Source of the DNA: Parietaria judaica
Lineage: Eukaryota > Streptophyta > Magnoliopsida > Rosales > Urticaceae
Direction: 5' to 3'
Length of the DNA: 64,000 nt
Assembly: GCA_954871525.1 (NCBI GenBank)
Contig: OX940865.1
Location: 12,166,606 to 12,230,605 of the forward strand
The notes below the pieces were generated by a model. The model did not search any database. It saw only the letters and a program-made list of their open reading frames with translations, and was not told the DNA's origin. Made by a program: the position numbers and the translations under genes. Below, piece by piece: positions 49,476 to 60,460 of this stretch; position 1 is the stretch's first letter; each line of letters begins with the position of its first letter.

Positions 49476-50168
49476 TAGGTGATTTATTTTCATGAGGCCT
49501 CTAATTAGTGAATATTGATAGTTTACTTTTACACTTAGTTATAGAATCACCATTGCCATCGAATTCACATACAAACAATGTGGTACTAAAATACTCAATT
49601 CTTAATGAAGTAGAAAATATTCAAAAATTATACATTGACTAATTAGGAAAAAAGATACAGCACAAGAAAAAAATTAGAACAAAACATTTTAAAAAAATCA
49701 ACAATAATAATATTTATTTCTTAATCACATAGTTATGAATAATTAATCAATTATTATAGGGATAATCACATTGTTATGAGTAATTAATCAATTATTATAG
49801 GAATGTATCTTGTTTTAGATAGAAAGAAAAAACATGTTAAATTATCATTGGTTGAAAAAAATATTTCATTTAGAAAGAGAAAAAAAAATAGTTTATATAT
49901 TTTGTATTGGTGGAAAGAAGTATCGATGTCTCTAGTTGCCACTTTTAATTGATAGATGAAAAAAAGAAAGTATAGCATGGCTCGAACACGGGAGTTCATG
50001 CGCGAAAAAAGAGTAAACTTCCTCTACACTAGCCGAATATAATATAAGTATGTGTATGTAAAATAGTATTTATTAAAATTTTGAGGCCGTTTTAACTAAG
50101 CTTATTTTAACCCTTTTATGGGGCCCTAGGCACGGGCCTAGTCCGCCAATGCCTAGGGCCGGCTCTGC
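49470..50168. mobile_element. Possible decayed hAT-like element
   Basis: The right end, read on the minus strand, starts CAGAGCCGGCCCTAGGC, a terminus common in plant hAT relatives. A weaker counterpart CAGGGGCTCTAGG sits at about 49470, exactly where the third eIF2D exon copy breaks off. Matching target duplications are not visible, so the left end is tentative. The interior is AT-rich. Confidence 0.4.
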
Positions 50169-50529
50169 CTACAGACAACGAGGGGCTTATCACAAGTCTT
50201 CCTCAATTTTGTATAACATACGGACTCGCAGATCAATTTCGGAACACAAATGTACAGAATTGATACGATAAATATTAACTTGTACTGACTGCAAACCAAA
50301 ATGTCTTCCTTCCTCTCAAAATTTGGTAAAATCGTTGCTCTTTATGCAGAGGACTTTTCTCTTCAGCTATGCATATTTTACGGTCCTGAAAACGAAAAAG
50401 GATCTGCCAAATCAAAACTCCAAAGACGGAAGCACGGTCATCAATATTCTTCAGAATTCAATCTTATGTTCACCATATGGCGAGCATTATATGGTTAACC
50501 TTCGCTTGATGCAAACACTTGAAGGAATC

Positions 50530-53500
50530 TCATTTCCGTGTTTTGTCCAGAACTTCGATATATTTTTTAGGAATTCCATATTGCTCGATCAAATGTTTTG
50601 CAAGGTGATCTATTACACCGCCTTGGATTAGAACCTCGTGGCCTTTCTTTCCTGGGACAAAACATTTTTGTATATTACTATTTTTGTTAATTCATTAATT
50701 AGTGCAACTTTGCATAATAAGATAGCTAGCCATATTTCTATGAATTTAGCAAGCTCAAATCTTACAGATACATAGCAATAGCATGAAAAGCTAGTAAAAG
50801 ATCAGGTCAGTTCTCTAGAAATACAAAAGGCAAAAGCAGGTAAATATTAAAAAAAGAAAAACAAATGAAATGCATGTATCAACCAGCTTGATATGAATTT
50901 CAATACATATGGTATAATTGATCTCGAGATGGGAGCTTGGAGCTTGGCCAACCATCACAAAACCCTCTCATTTGAGAATGGTTATTGGTTGTCTTTCTGA
51001 TTAGCTTAAGGTCTCTTAGATAGACCAAGAATTACAACCTAGTGGGGTGGACCCGACCCAACCAAATTAAACCCTAAAACATGATTATCCAGACCACAAA
51101 CATAATTAAACAAATATCCTAAATAACATAATTATCCAGACCACAAACATAATGAAATGACAAGACAAATTAAATATCCTAAATAACATAATTAGACTAG
51201 GGATATTTGTGGCATAATCTCGTTGTTTGATTATCTTGGGTTCAGTACCCAATTTATGTGGCTCCGTAAGTACCCAAAACTGTTCATAAAGGGTACTTGA
51301 GAGACATTAATTGTAAGTTGTATCATTGGGTATTCATCAACGGGATTATGTTGCGCCCTAAACACCACTTTTGAGTACTTATGCAGCAGATATTGGATTA
51401 ATTTAACACATAACTAGCCCTAAATGTTACACATGTAACACATACCTGGAAGTTCAGCAACTGAGGTACTGCAGGCAAACTTTTTCTGCAGCTCAGATGC
51501 TAGAGACTCGGCATCCAACAGAAACATCTCCATTCCCGAGAGCTTCGTTACTTTCTTATTACCTTGCCGTCGTTCTGTCAAAATCTGGATCGTTTTCAGA
51601 CCACCTTTACGAACAACTGAGTCATTTCCCCTAGTTACAACGTGATGAGGTTGCATCCGGCTGATGAACGTTGATCCAAGATCTTTCTTGTGTATTTCAG
51701 TTGGGTACATTGTGCCCTTTTTTATGGCTCCCTTGAACAGCGCATCACACAATAGTGCATCCAATACAACAATGGAACTGTTGGTCGGCTTCACAAGATT
51801 TCCGTTCTCAACGTATTTAAAGACAATAGCAGTTGCATCTGAAGCACTGTAAAGACCTTCTTTATCAGCTCCAACAGCAGCAAATATCAGATTCACATGC
51901 ACGCTTGATTTGTATATCTCTGAGACTTCAAGCACTTTATTCGACTGTGTTTCAGCCTGAGGATTACTGGGTGTTTCCTCACTTTTTCCTGCCTGCCGCT
52001 TTTCCGGCTTAAAGGATGAGTAATCTGGATGACTACGATTAATAGACATTAAAACAGCCTCTTTCTTATGCTTATCTTCCTTTACCGTTATCTGTATACA
52101 AGGAATATGTATAAGAACAAGTTGGAAAGAATATTGTTCTGCTAATCAAAGTCACCGCTCATCCCAACCACATATGTTGGACAGGATTTCTCTTAGTACT
52201 CGATAATGCCACAATGTTTAAACATAAACATATATTTCAAACCTATACACCAGTGAATCATATAGATTCTTTTTTCTTTCGTTTTTCACCTCCTCAATAA
52301 ACCCTAGGATATTGTTTTAGCAATTGTCTCGATCACAAAGATAAACAATTGATCCTACAATGAGAACAACATAACCAAGTGGCCATGAGAAAAATGAAAA
52401 CATTCAAGAAATTTCTTATTAACACCATAAGATAGTAACTTTCAATCCATTTTCACACCAATAACATAGCTAATAGAGCAGAGCTGTTCTGTTACAAGAC
52501 TCCATCAATTAAGTTATAAAATAATTATAATAGAAAAAAAAGCGGGCAAGTTTGAAAATTTTAAAGTCTTGCATCCTTTTATTTCTTGTGGTAAGGGGAG
52601 AGAGGCATACCAATCCTGCAGAAGATTTTGCTTGTAACCATTTCGACAGTTTCTTGTGTGACGACTTCTTGATGTCAAGGGTGACGCCTGAAGGTCTACA
52701 AGGTAATACATGATTTGACCTGTATAATCACAGGTACGAAACAGCATAAACAACATGAAAAATACAACCCTTTTGATGTTGAGAGAAGTAAAATGTCCAA
52801 AACTTTTCTAATATTCTTACCAAAGAGTACTTCCAGGCATGGGTAGATCTTTATCATTTAGAGTCGTATGCAACGCTTGCAAAAGACAATTGTCCAAAAG
52901 CAAATCCACGTCGTCGGTCGACAAAGGTTGTTGAGCCTCCTCAATAGACTCATCATCAGCAGAAGCATTATCTACTGAAACCTTTAGCTCTGCCACACCT
53001 GAAGCTACCTCGGCATCAGTCTGGTTAGGAGAGCCGCCATTGGCAGAATCACCAACAGAGTCCCCTAATCCTTCATCGTTCATCTCGATGTGCTGATTAT
53101 GCGAAGAATCTGCAGCATCTTCAGAAGTCTGGAAGGAGGCAGGATCTGGAAACACGGCATCTTCGAAAAACCCAGCATTTGGGACGTATTTTTCTTCAGC
53201 TGATTCCCTGCCAAAAGGTACCAAACATACCGTCATCACAAATAGCAGGAACAAAAAGAACTACTACCACTACTACTATGTTAAGACCCTTAGTACTTTA
53301 CTACGTAGGGGCAATTTTGGTCATTTCATGTTTAAGGGTTTGTTAGTGTTTTTTAGCCTATATAAGGCACTCGCCTATAGGGATTTCATCATATTCTGTT
53401 TAAGGAAAAGAACTTATCAAAGACATACTGTGGAGAGCATTCACTTCGCTCTCGAAAGAAAGTCGTTTTTGTATTACTTAGTCGATTGTGAAGGGTGTTT

Positions 53501-54342
53501 CGTGTTTGGGAATCTCTGTTTTGCTAGATTCCCGTAAGCCTATATCCTCATGTTCGATTTTTCCTCGGTTTCTATCAATCTGATTAGAGGAACACTACTC
53601 CAAAACCCCACAATAATATATCTGATAAGAGGAACACTTACCAAAGCAAGTCACCATAATAGTGAGTGATTCTCAACGCCTTCCCTCGCAACCCGGCCCT
53701 CAATGCTTCTACGCTGCTCATCATAGTAGCCCCGACCTTCACCACCGCACGAATTAGGATTAACCATTACGTAACAACAACGACATAGAAGGCAAAGAAA
53801 AGAGCAAGTTACCGCAATCGGAGCCGGATTCCCAGGAACTTTGACTGCCCAGAGTTCCCCGGCCGAAAACGAAGGAAGGCCCTCGGGAGGCAGTGCAATA
53901 CCCGGAAACATGAGGTCAGCGCCGCCGATAATGTACCTCGACACCTCTCCCCCTTTGAGCTCAAAACAGGGCAGCAAATTCGGAACTCTCCACAGAGCAT
54001 ACACTGCCAAACAACCATTGTAACCAAAATCAACATCCGAATTCGATTACACTAACACAAATTGAGCGCAGAGGAACCTGTAGGGAAGATGTCGGAGCCG
54101 CGGCCGTCGGCGTCGAAGAAGAGAGGGAAACCGGGGTCGAGGGCGAAGACCTGGACCCGGTTCTGGAACTTGGAGACGGTAATGTCGGCCTTGGGCGGAA
54201 GAAGCGAGTCCAGAAGAGCGTCGGAGTGCTCGTCGGAAGAAGCGAGGCAGGGGAAACGGTCCCTGACGCTGCGCCGGAGCTTCTTCCTGTCTCCGCCGGA
54301 GAGCCTCTGGTGAGACTTCAGCTCCATGGCCTTCTTGAACAT
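50530..54342 (-). CDS. EIF2D: Translation initiation factor eIF2D (ligatin-like)
   Basis: Binds the 40S ribosome and delivers or releases tRNA independently of eIF2/GTP; cytosolic. Exons in gene order: 54342-54078, 54003-53813, 53736-53642, 53207-52821, 52719-52611, 52091-51446 and 50651-50530; 604 aa in one frame, close to plant homologs. N-terminus MFKKAMELKSHQRLSGGDRK, then a PUA domain (about 90-183, with YIIGGADLMFPGI), an acidic linker (about 185-300), a SWIB/MDM2-like part (about 313-475, KKSSHKKLSKWLQAKSSAGL), and SUI1 (about 500-604, KGGLKTIQILTERRQGNKKV to YIEVLDKTRK). The last exon lies 794 bp beyond the sixth and is duplicated at 49289-49410. In Arabidopsis, from memory, eIF2D adjoins GDPD4. 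Confidence 0.93.
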
Positions 54343-55417
54343 CCTTGCTCCTCTGAATCAAAGCGTCGCTGTATCTATACGTGTATGTATCGTTGTCTAG
54401 GGATTTCGCAGAAAGCTTTCGTTGATGAAAAGCTAGCAACACAAGTAACACTAGTCTGCCCAGTTCTGGAACCTACCATGAGAAAACAATCAAATTCCTT
54501 TATATACCCATGTATTATTGAGATGTTTGCGGCGTAAGTACTTAATTTAATTCTAAATGCGCCAACATATTTTCAGTTACTTAGGGCTCAAGCTGGCCAT
54601 TTGGTACACGTCCATTTGGACACGTTCAAGATGCGACGGAAAGAGCCGCGACGCATCCACAAGCGGCCAATCGTCTCCCGGCGTGGCGCGCACGCGTCGA
54701 TGGAGCAACGCACAGTCCAATCCGGATGGGGTTGATGAAGCAATGGGAAGATGACATGTGGCATGGGTGGTTTACTCGAGTAGGTTGAGTAAAGAAAAAA
54801 AGCTCTAGCGTGCCATACGAGACGGGATGCGTGGCGCCTTCTCGTGGCGTCGTCCATTGCGTCCACTCTAGTTCGTGTTTGGACAGCAACGTGGGACACG
54901 CGTCCACGTCTGGACGCGTACGACGTCCACCGGTAACTGTCTGTGGGCCAGCTTGACGTTCACTCCCGTACGTGCCTCGTTAAGGTCTGTCCCGATACTC
55001 AGTACGACATTAAAAAATTTAGCAAATTAATATTTCAATTTTGAATTTGGCTCCAAGTCTTTTTGTGCACCCATACGTTTAAAAATATTCACAAGTAGTT
55101 TGGTAAAGCTCCGACAATAATCTCTAGCAAAATGCAAAATACTATAACACGTTAGCCTTGGCGATCGGACAAAAGTATAATTTAATTGAGGTTATTATGT
55201 TATCGAGTACTAATTCAACGAGCCAACTCTGAAGAAGAAGAATAAACAATAACACAACTCATTGAGTGCTACAATATTTTATTATTTTGAAACTTCCAAG
55301 TTTAACACATCTTAAAAACAGAGCACCTCTAACAAAATTTCATCAGAAGCCGTAAAATAATAGTTGTGGACATCATTTCGCAACTCGGAAAGCTGTGAAG
55401 GCGACATGGTTGGCATA
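54343..55417. other. Intergenic between eIF2D and uL14m
   Basis: Upstream of eIF2D and downstream of uL14m. A more GC-rich block is bounded by TCAAGCTGGCC (54589-54599) and GGCCAGCTTGA (about 54946-54956), possibly a small terminal-inverted-repeat element without a visible target duplication. Frames in it look like chance. Confidence 0.45.
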
Positions 55418-57081
55418 TCAGGCAATATGACCGGCTAAACTGAGAATCTTGACGTGCTTTTTCTTCCTTAGCTCGTGCGGGACCGGCCCGAAAACCCGAG
55501 TGCCTATGGGCTGGCCTTGCTTGTCGACGAGCACCACGGCGTTGTCGTCGAACTTGACCTCGCTTCCGTCGCAGCGGCCCTTCTGCATTGCAGCGCGAAC
55601 GACAACTGCGTAAACAACTTTTCCTTTCTTCACTTTCCCGTTGTGCTGAGCTTCCTTCACCGACGCGACTATAGTGTCTCCAAGGCGAGCCCCTTTATTC
55701 CCCTTCAGAGCCTGTATGCACATCACTTTCTTCGCGCCAGAGTTGTCCACGACTTTGAGAACCGTCCTCATTTGTATGAAACTCCTCTGTATCTGTAGCA
55801 GGAGACAGGAGTTACAGCTTATGGTTCAAACTGTTACTCAAAAATTATCTACATGGATTACCCGTAGAGAGAAAATACAAAAATACTCAATCCACAACTA
55901 CCGCACGGATGTATTTCGAACAGACAATCTAGCAAGTTCAGATACTCATTTTCGACAAAAGCGAGTAAGAACTGAAATGCTTTCCGAAAGCAAAAACATA
56001 CGTGATCTTGGCCGTTATAAGAGGATTTCCACCATCTTTCTATTTTATGCAAAAATACATTTGAAAAAGATCACTTCCCGGAACGTACAGTTAAAAAATC
56101 TCGAGACGTCAATAAAAGTAGCATATAGACATTAGATTAGATCTACTACCAGGACTTGAACAGTACGATACAAAACTTATTTTCGAACAAACTTATTCCC
56201 GGGCGTTACAAGCAAAGTAACACCATCTTTTCTATCCCATACAGAAACACGATCGAAAATCCATTTAAAACTGACACCTTGTCCTGTAAAGGCGAAACTC
56301 GAACACTATATCAGCATACGACACGAAACTTAGCCTGCTTATGAAAATGAAAAAGATGTAATTATTTTTTAAAAAGTTCCAGAGACATAATCTACTCTTC
56401 GTATGACTAGTCATCCAGTTACCTGAGACAAGAAATTGCAAAGTGGCGTCCCTTGAGACGTGCTTTGCAAGCCAGACGGGTTGTTGCCAAGGCTACCTAG
56501 CAATGAACGGCCCGCTGGTTTTGATACCGAAACAAATACAAATGAAGCTCAAAAGAGTCAGTGGCAGAAATACAAGTAAATATCAGATGATGATAACAAA
56601 ATCAGTCGTTGTTCGTAACTACGATCGGGAATGCCCCAATATAATGGAGCTTATGACTGCTACAAAATGCAATTACAGAAATTAATTAGTTACACAAATG
56701 CTTTTTTATGTAGGCTTTAATGGTGGCATATCTACCCAAGTTGTACTCAACAGGGACGCTACAGATTCGAGTCTTTTTTTCATTGTATGATTTTTTTAAA
56801 AGACAGTGCAGCGACGAAGTAGAGCTTTTACAATGAAAAAAACCTACGGATTGAACTGAAAATCGGAGCATCAAGATCATCAGCTCAATCTTTTTCCTTC
56901 AAATCAAATTCAATAATCGAAGCACCAAATCAGGAATAATTAGGGCTATTTCACAAGTATTCATACTAAATCTTCGACATAGAGGATGATTTCACTGGCT
57001 TAGAGCCAAGAAAACGAACAGAAATGTCCATTTGGAGAAGAAAAAAGTACCACGGAACTTGGAAGCGAAACTCGCAGCCAT
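55418..57081 (-). CDS. uL14m: Mitochondrial ribosomal protein uL14 (HUELLENLOS-like)
   Basis: Large-subunit protein of bacterial type, nuclear encoded. Exons in gene order 57081-57051, 56514-56423 and 55792-55418 give 165 aa. The first ~50 residues ([10 protein letters not shown], then Ser/Leu-rich) form a likely mitochondrial presequence lacking acidic residues. The L14 domain starts at [20 protein letters not shown] and runs through [45 protein letters not shown] and [20 protein letters not shown]. Plant mitochondrial L14 proteins (HLL and HLP in Arabidopsis) share this layout; I cannot say which paralog this is. Splice phases agree (31+92 nt, then 375 nt). Confidence 0.92.
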
Positions 57082-57863
57082 TTCTGTGGCGATTTCAATG
57101 GAAGAAGCAGCTTTTCCTTGCCGTCTCTGACATTAGAGTAAGGACCAAACCACGGTAGTGAGTGATACAGAAAAGCTTGCCATTAGGTCGAACATGTAAA
57201 TGCCGAAATCGAGTGGAATGACACAGAAATCTTTGAAGGAATACCTCCGGTGAAGAATGGCGGCGAGTCTTCGAAAGAAATATGGTCGTGTTCGTCGTGC
57301 GACGAAGGATTCAGAACAAAGTTGATTGAGAGCCTTGGAGCTAAAACCCCTTCACAGCAAGGGTATTTTCGTCAGTTGCATAAATCAGAAACCCAGTTCT
57401 ACATTCTGAACGAACGACATGGTGTTAAATGCCGCTTGCCTCCGTTTAAAAATAAAAAAATAAAAAAATCTGCCGCCTGTCGACGTCGTTTCACAATTGT
57501 CATTTTACGAGTATACCGTTTGTCGATGAACATGTCGACAGATAAATCGGAAAAAAGAATAAAAAAATTGGCACGTCGCGTATTGAAAATACCGCATAAA
57601 TTTCATGGACATACTGCATGAAATCAATTCTTGTAAACTTCTTACAGTATTATACTTGTACAATCTCATATAACTATGCAGTCTTATTTGTATGAAATAT
57701 TTAAATTATTTTAAAGCATGCATCAAAACGTAGCTATATAAACATTTTTCTGTTTATATCGATGAAGAAGCTATTATACAATAACTTTAAAAAATAAAAA
57801 ATAAAAATCGAGTTCATACCTTGTTTAAGATACACTATCTATTTAATTTTTTTATAAATATTA
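57082..57863. other. Upstream region of uL14m
   Basis: Probably holds the uL14m promoter. A plus-strand open stretch at 57250-57621 shows no recognisable domain and is not accepted as a gene. Confidence 0.4.
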
Positions 57864-58652
57864 GGGTTAATTGCGGCAATAATACACAACCTTTGGTCAA
57901 GATGGGTTTTAGGTCCCCAACCTTTCAAACTGTGGGAAAAAATACACAATGTTTGTTGAATGTAAAATCTGTTAGTCCTTCCGTTAGGGATGTCTACTTC
58001 TGTTGATGTGGCATCGTTAAACTGCTAAATGGATTGCCAATTTGTAATATTAATTATATAACCTAATTAATAAGAATAAATTAAAATATTTTATTTATGA
58101 TTCAAAAAATAAATTAAAACTTTAAATTAACGAGCACTTATTTAACGCGTAGTTCTTATTTTTGAACTCGTGCTTCAATATTATTCATATCTTTACTATG
58201 TCGTTTTTTAAATTACAGTTGTTTTTAATAATCGGTCGTTTTTTCAAAATTTTGATCGTTTCTAATAAACTGTCGTTATAAAATCTTTGCAAATTTTGTC
58301 GTGTTTAATAATCCTTTATTTTTCAAATAAATAATTCACGTTTGACGAAGAGTCTGTTAGATTTTTAGGGGGAGTAAAAATTATTTATTTAATTCAAAGT
58401 ATTATTTTTTTAATCATAATTAAAATATGATTTAATTTATTCTTATTAATTAAATTATACAATTAATATTACAAGTTGGCAGTCCATTTGGCAGTTTAAC
58501 GATGCCACGTCAGCATAATTTAACATCCCTAACAGGAGGACCAACGAATTTTACCTTTAACAAAGGTTGTGTATTTTTGCCCATACTTTGAAAGGTTAGG
58601 GACCTAAATCCCCTCTTGACCAAAGGTTGTGCATTATTGCCGCAATTAACTC
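57864..58652. mobile_element. Mutator-type foldback MITE (789 bp)
   Basis: Flanked by perfect 9-bp target duplications TAAATATTA (57855-57863 and 58653-58661). Ends GGGTTAATTGCGGCAATAAT and its mirror near 58633-58652 start inverted repeats of about 250 bp, including CACAACCTTTGGTCAAGA and GGCATCGTTAAACTGC. The 9-bp duplication with long inverted repeats is the Mutator-like signature. No transposase. Confidence 0.93.
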
Positions 58653-58892
58653 TAAATATTACAATATTATTACGTGATTGTTGTTATTTATTTCTAAAAA
58701 AATAATTAGAAATTTACATTGAAAAAAATATTAAAAAGTTATTTTAGGCTTCACTCAATAGAAATTATGTCTCCGTTGCACTCCATGTAGCCTAAATAGT
58801 AAATATTAGATCCTTGAGCGATTCTTGATTCTTTTAACTCTTTGAATGTACATATGTTGTATATAATATGTAATATATATGTTACATATTAT

Positions 58893-60460
58893 GTGCTGAT
58901 GCCGTTTTTTGGATCAAAACATTAAAGCGGCCCAGATGCATGGATTGAGCCGGGCCCAGTGTCGTACAGTTGACTTTGGCGGGCTTGGGTTGACTTTGCG
59001 TGACGGGCAGCAGATCGTGTGGCGGATCCGGCTTCTCGTCGTTGGTTTGGTGGATTCTCGTCGAGTCTGCGAGGAGCTCTCGTCAAGTCCGCGAGGAGAC
59101 ATCGGGCGAATGGTCTCGATGAGCTCTCGTTGGGTGGCGAGGAGTCTACTGACGCGTCGAGGTTAGGAACCTCGTCGGGTGACGAGGAGCCTCCTGGTGT
59201 GGTCCCGATGAGCTCTTCGTCAGGTGGCTAGGAGAGGTGGCTAGGAGACTTCTGGAGTGGTCCCGATGAGCTATCGTCGGGTGGCGAGGAGCCGTCTGGT
59301 GTGGTTCCGATGAGCTCTCGGTGTGGCCTCGATGAACTTTCGTCGGATAGCGATGAGCTGTCGATGTGGCGTCGATGAACTTTCATCGGATAGCGATGCG
59401 CTCTTGGTGTGGCCTCGATGAACTCTCGTCGGATAGCGATGAGCTCTTGGTGTGGCCTCGATGAACTCTCATCGGTTAGCGAGGAGCTCTAGTTTGGGCG
59501 TCGCGGACCCTTCGTGGTCGGGAGCCTCGTCGTCGTCCGAGGACGGGTCGAGCCGGGCTACTCGTCACTTGCTACCGCATGGCCTAAGAAAGGACTAGGC
59601 CGGGTTGACAAGTGGGTGCTCTCGGTGCTCGAGGGTCATTGCGAACGACAGAATGCTCTTCGACAAGGAAGGGGACCCGAGGAGGTTGGAATCTTTGATC
59701 CGCAAGAATGGCGGTCGTGATTGCTAACCTTCTCGAGTTTTTTTTTTTTCGGACGTTCCTTACTGAGTTATCCTTCACTTCCCGAGCATGAGAAAAGAGA
59801 AACAACCGAGGTTAAGGGAAACAGGGGGGGTACCCCCTGATTCACCTCCGACGCTCAACATTAGTGTTTTGGTCTGGAGATGATGAATTTAAGGGAGTTT
59901 TAGAGAGAGAGAGATTAGAGAGTTCTTCTCTGTATTTTGTGGTGATGGAGATGGTGTCGATCTCTTGGAGACAGTGAAGCTGCATGTTTGTTCGTCCCAG
60001 CGAACTCCTTTTTATAGGAGGAGCTAGGGGCAAAATGGGCGCGTCGATGTGGCGATGAGCATGCTCCTCGACCGTCCGATGGGAGTAGGTGGAAGGGCTC
60101 GATCGTGTTTAACTAAGTCAACGCGGTGCCAGACGACCTCGAGGGCAGCGTCGTCATTTCGCTCGACGAGGGAGCCTCCTGGCCGTGCTATGAGCATCCT
60201 CGAGGGCAGGATCGTCTTTTTGGCCTGACGCGCGCCGCGAGGGGCACGCTTGTCATTTCGCTCGACGAGGAGGCTTCTCGTCCGTGCGATGAGAATCCTT
60301 GAGGGTGCGATCGTCTTTTCCTCCTCGCTGATGTGGTGGCGTCGAACAAGTGAGGACAAAATTGTCTTTTTTCCGCCACGTGGCATCATTTGGAGGGTTG
60401 CCGCATGTGTGGGCCCCATGAAAGGTGCTCCGGGGTGTTTTTGGCCCCCGAGAGGGCCCA
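58893..60460 (-). mobile_element. GC-rich LTR-like retroelement region
   Basis: Base composition differs sharply from its surroundings. On the minus strand CTCCTATAAAAAGGAG (about 60005-60020) looks like an LTR TATA box, followed by CT-rich leader sequence and GAGCGTCGGAGGTGAATC, as in plant LTR R/U5 regions. Repeated blocks (CGTCATTTCGCTCGACGAGG at 60149 and 60253) occur upstream, in the presumed U3. I could not define TG...CA ends or target duplication, and no gag-pol is visible. Confidence 0.5.
59321..59492. repeat. Minisatellite, four 43-bp units
   Basis: Units start at 59321, 59364, 59407 and 59450, each close to GTGTGGCCTCGATGAACTCT followed by CGTCGGATAGCGATGAGCTC. More diverged versions (CGATGAGCTCTCGT-GGGTGGCGAGGAG) extend left to about 59040. 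Many units contain a short mirrored stretch such as CCTCGTCGGGTGACGAGG (59169). Confidence 0.9.

Noticed and set aside
54589..54956. Small transposon between TCAAGCTGGCC and its mirror
   Set aside because: Terminal match is only 11 bp and no target duplication was found; mentioned only as a possibility in the intergenic entry.
57250..57621. Plus-strand open frame of 123 codons upstream of uL14m
   Set aside because: No domain, low-complexity Lys-rich end, and it overlaps the probable uL14m promoter.
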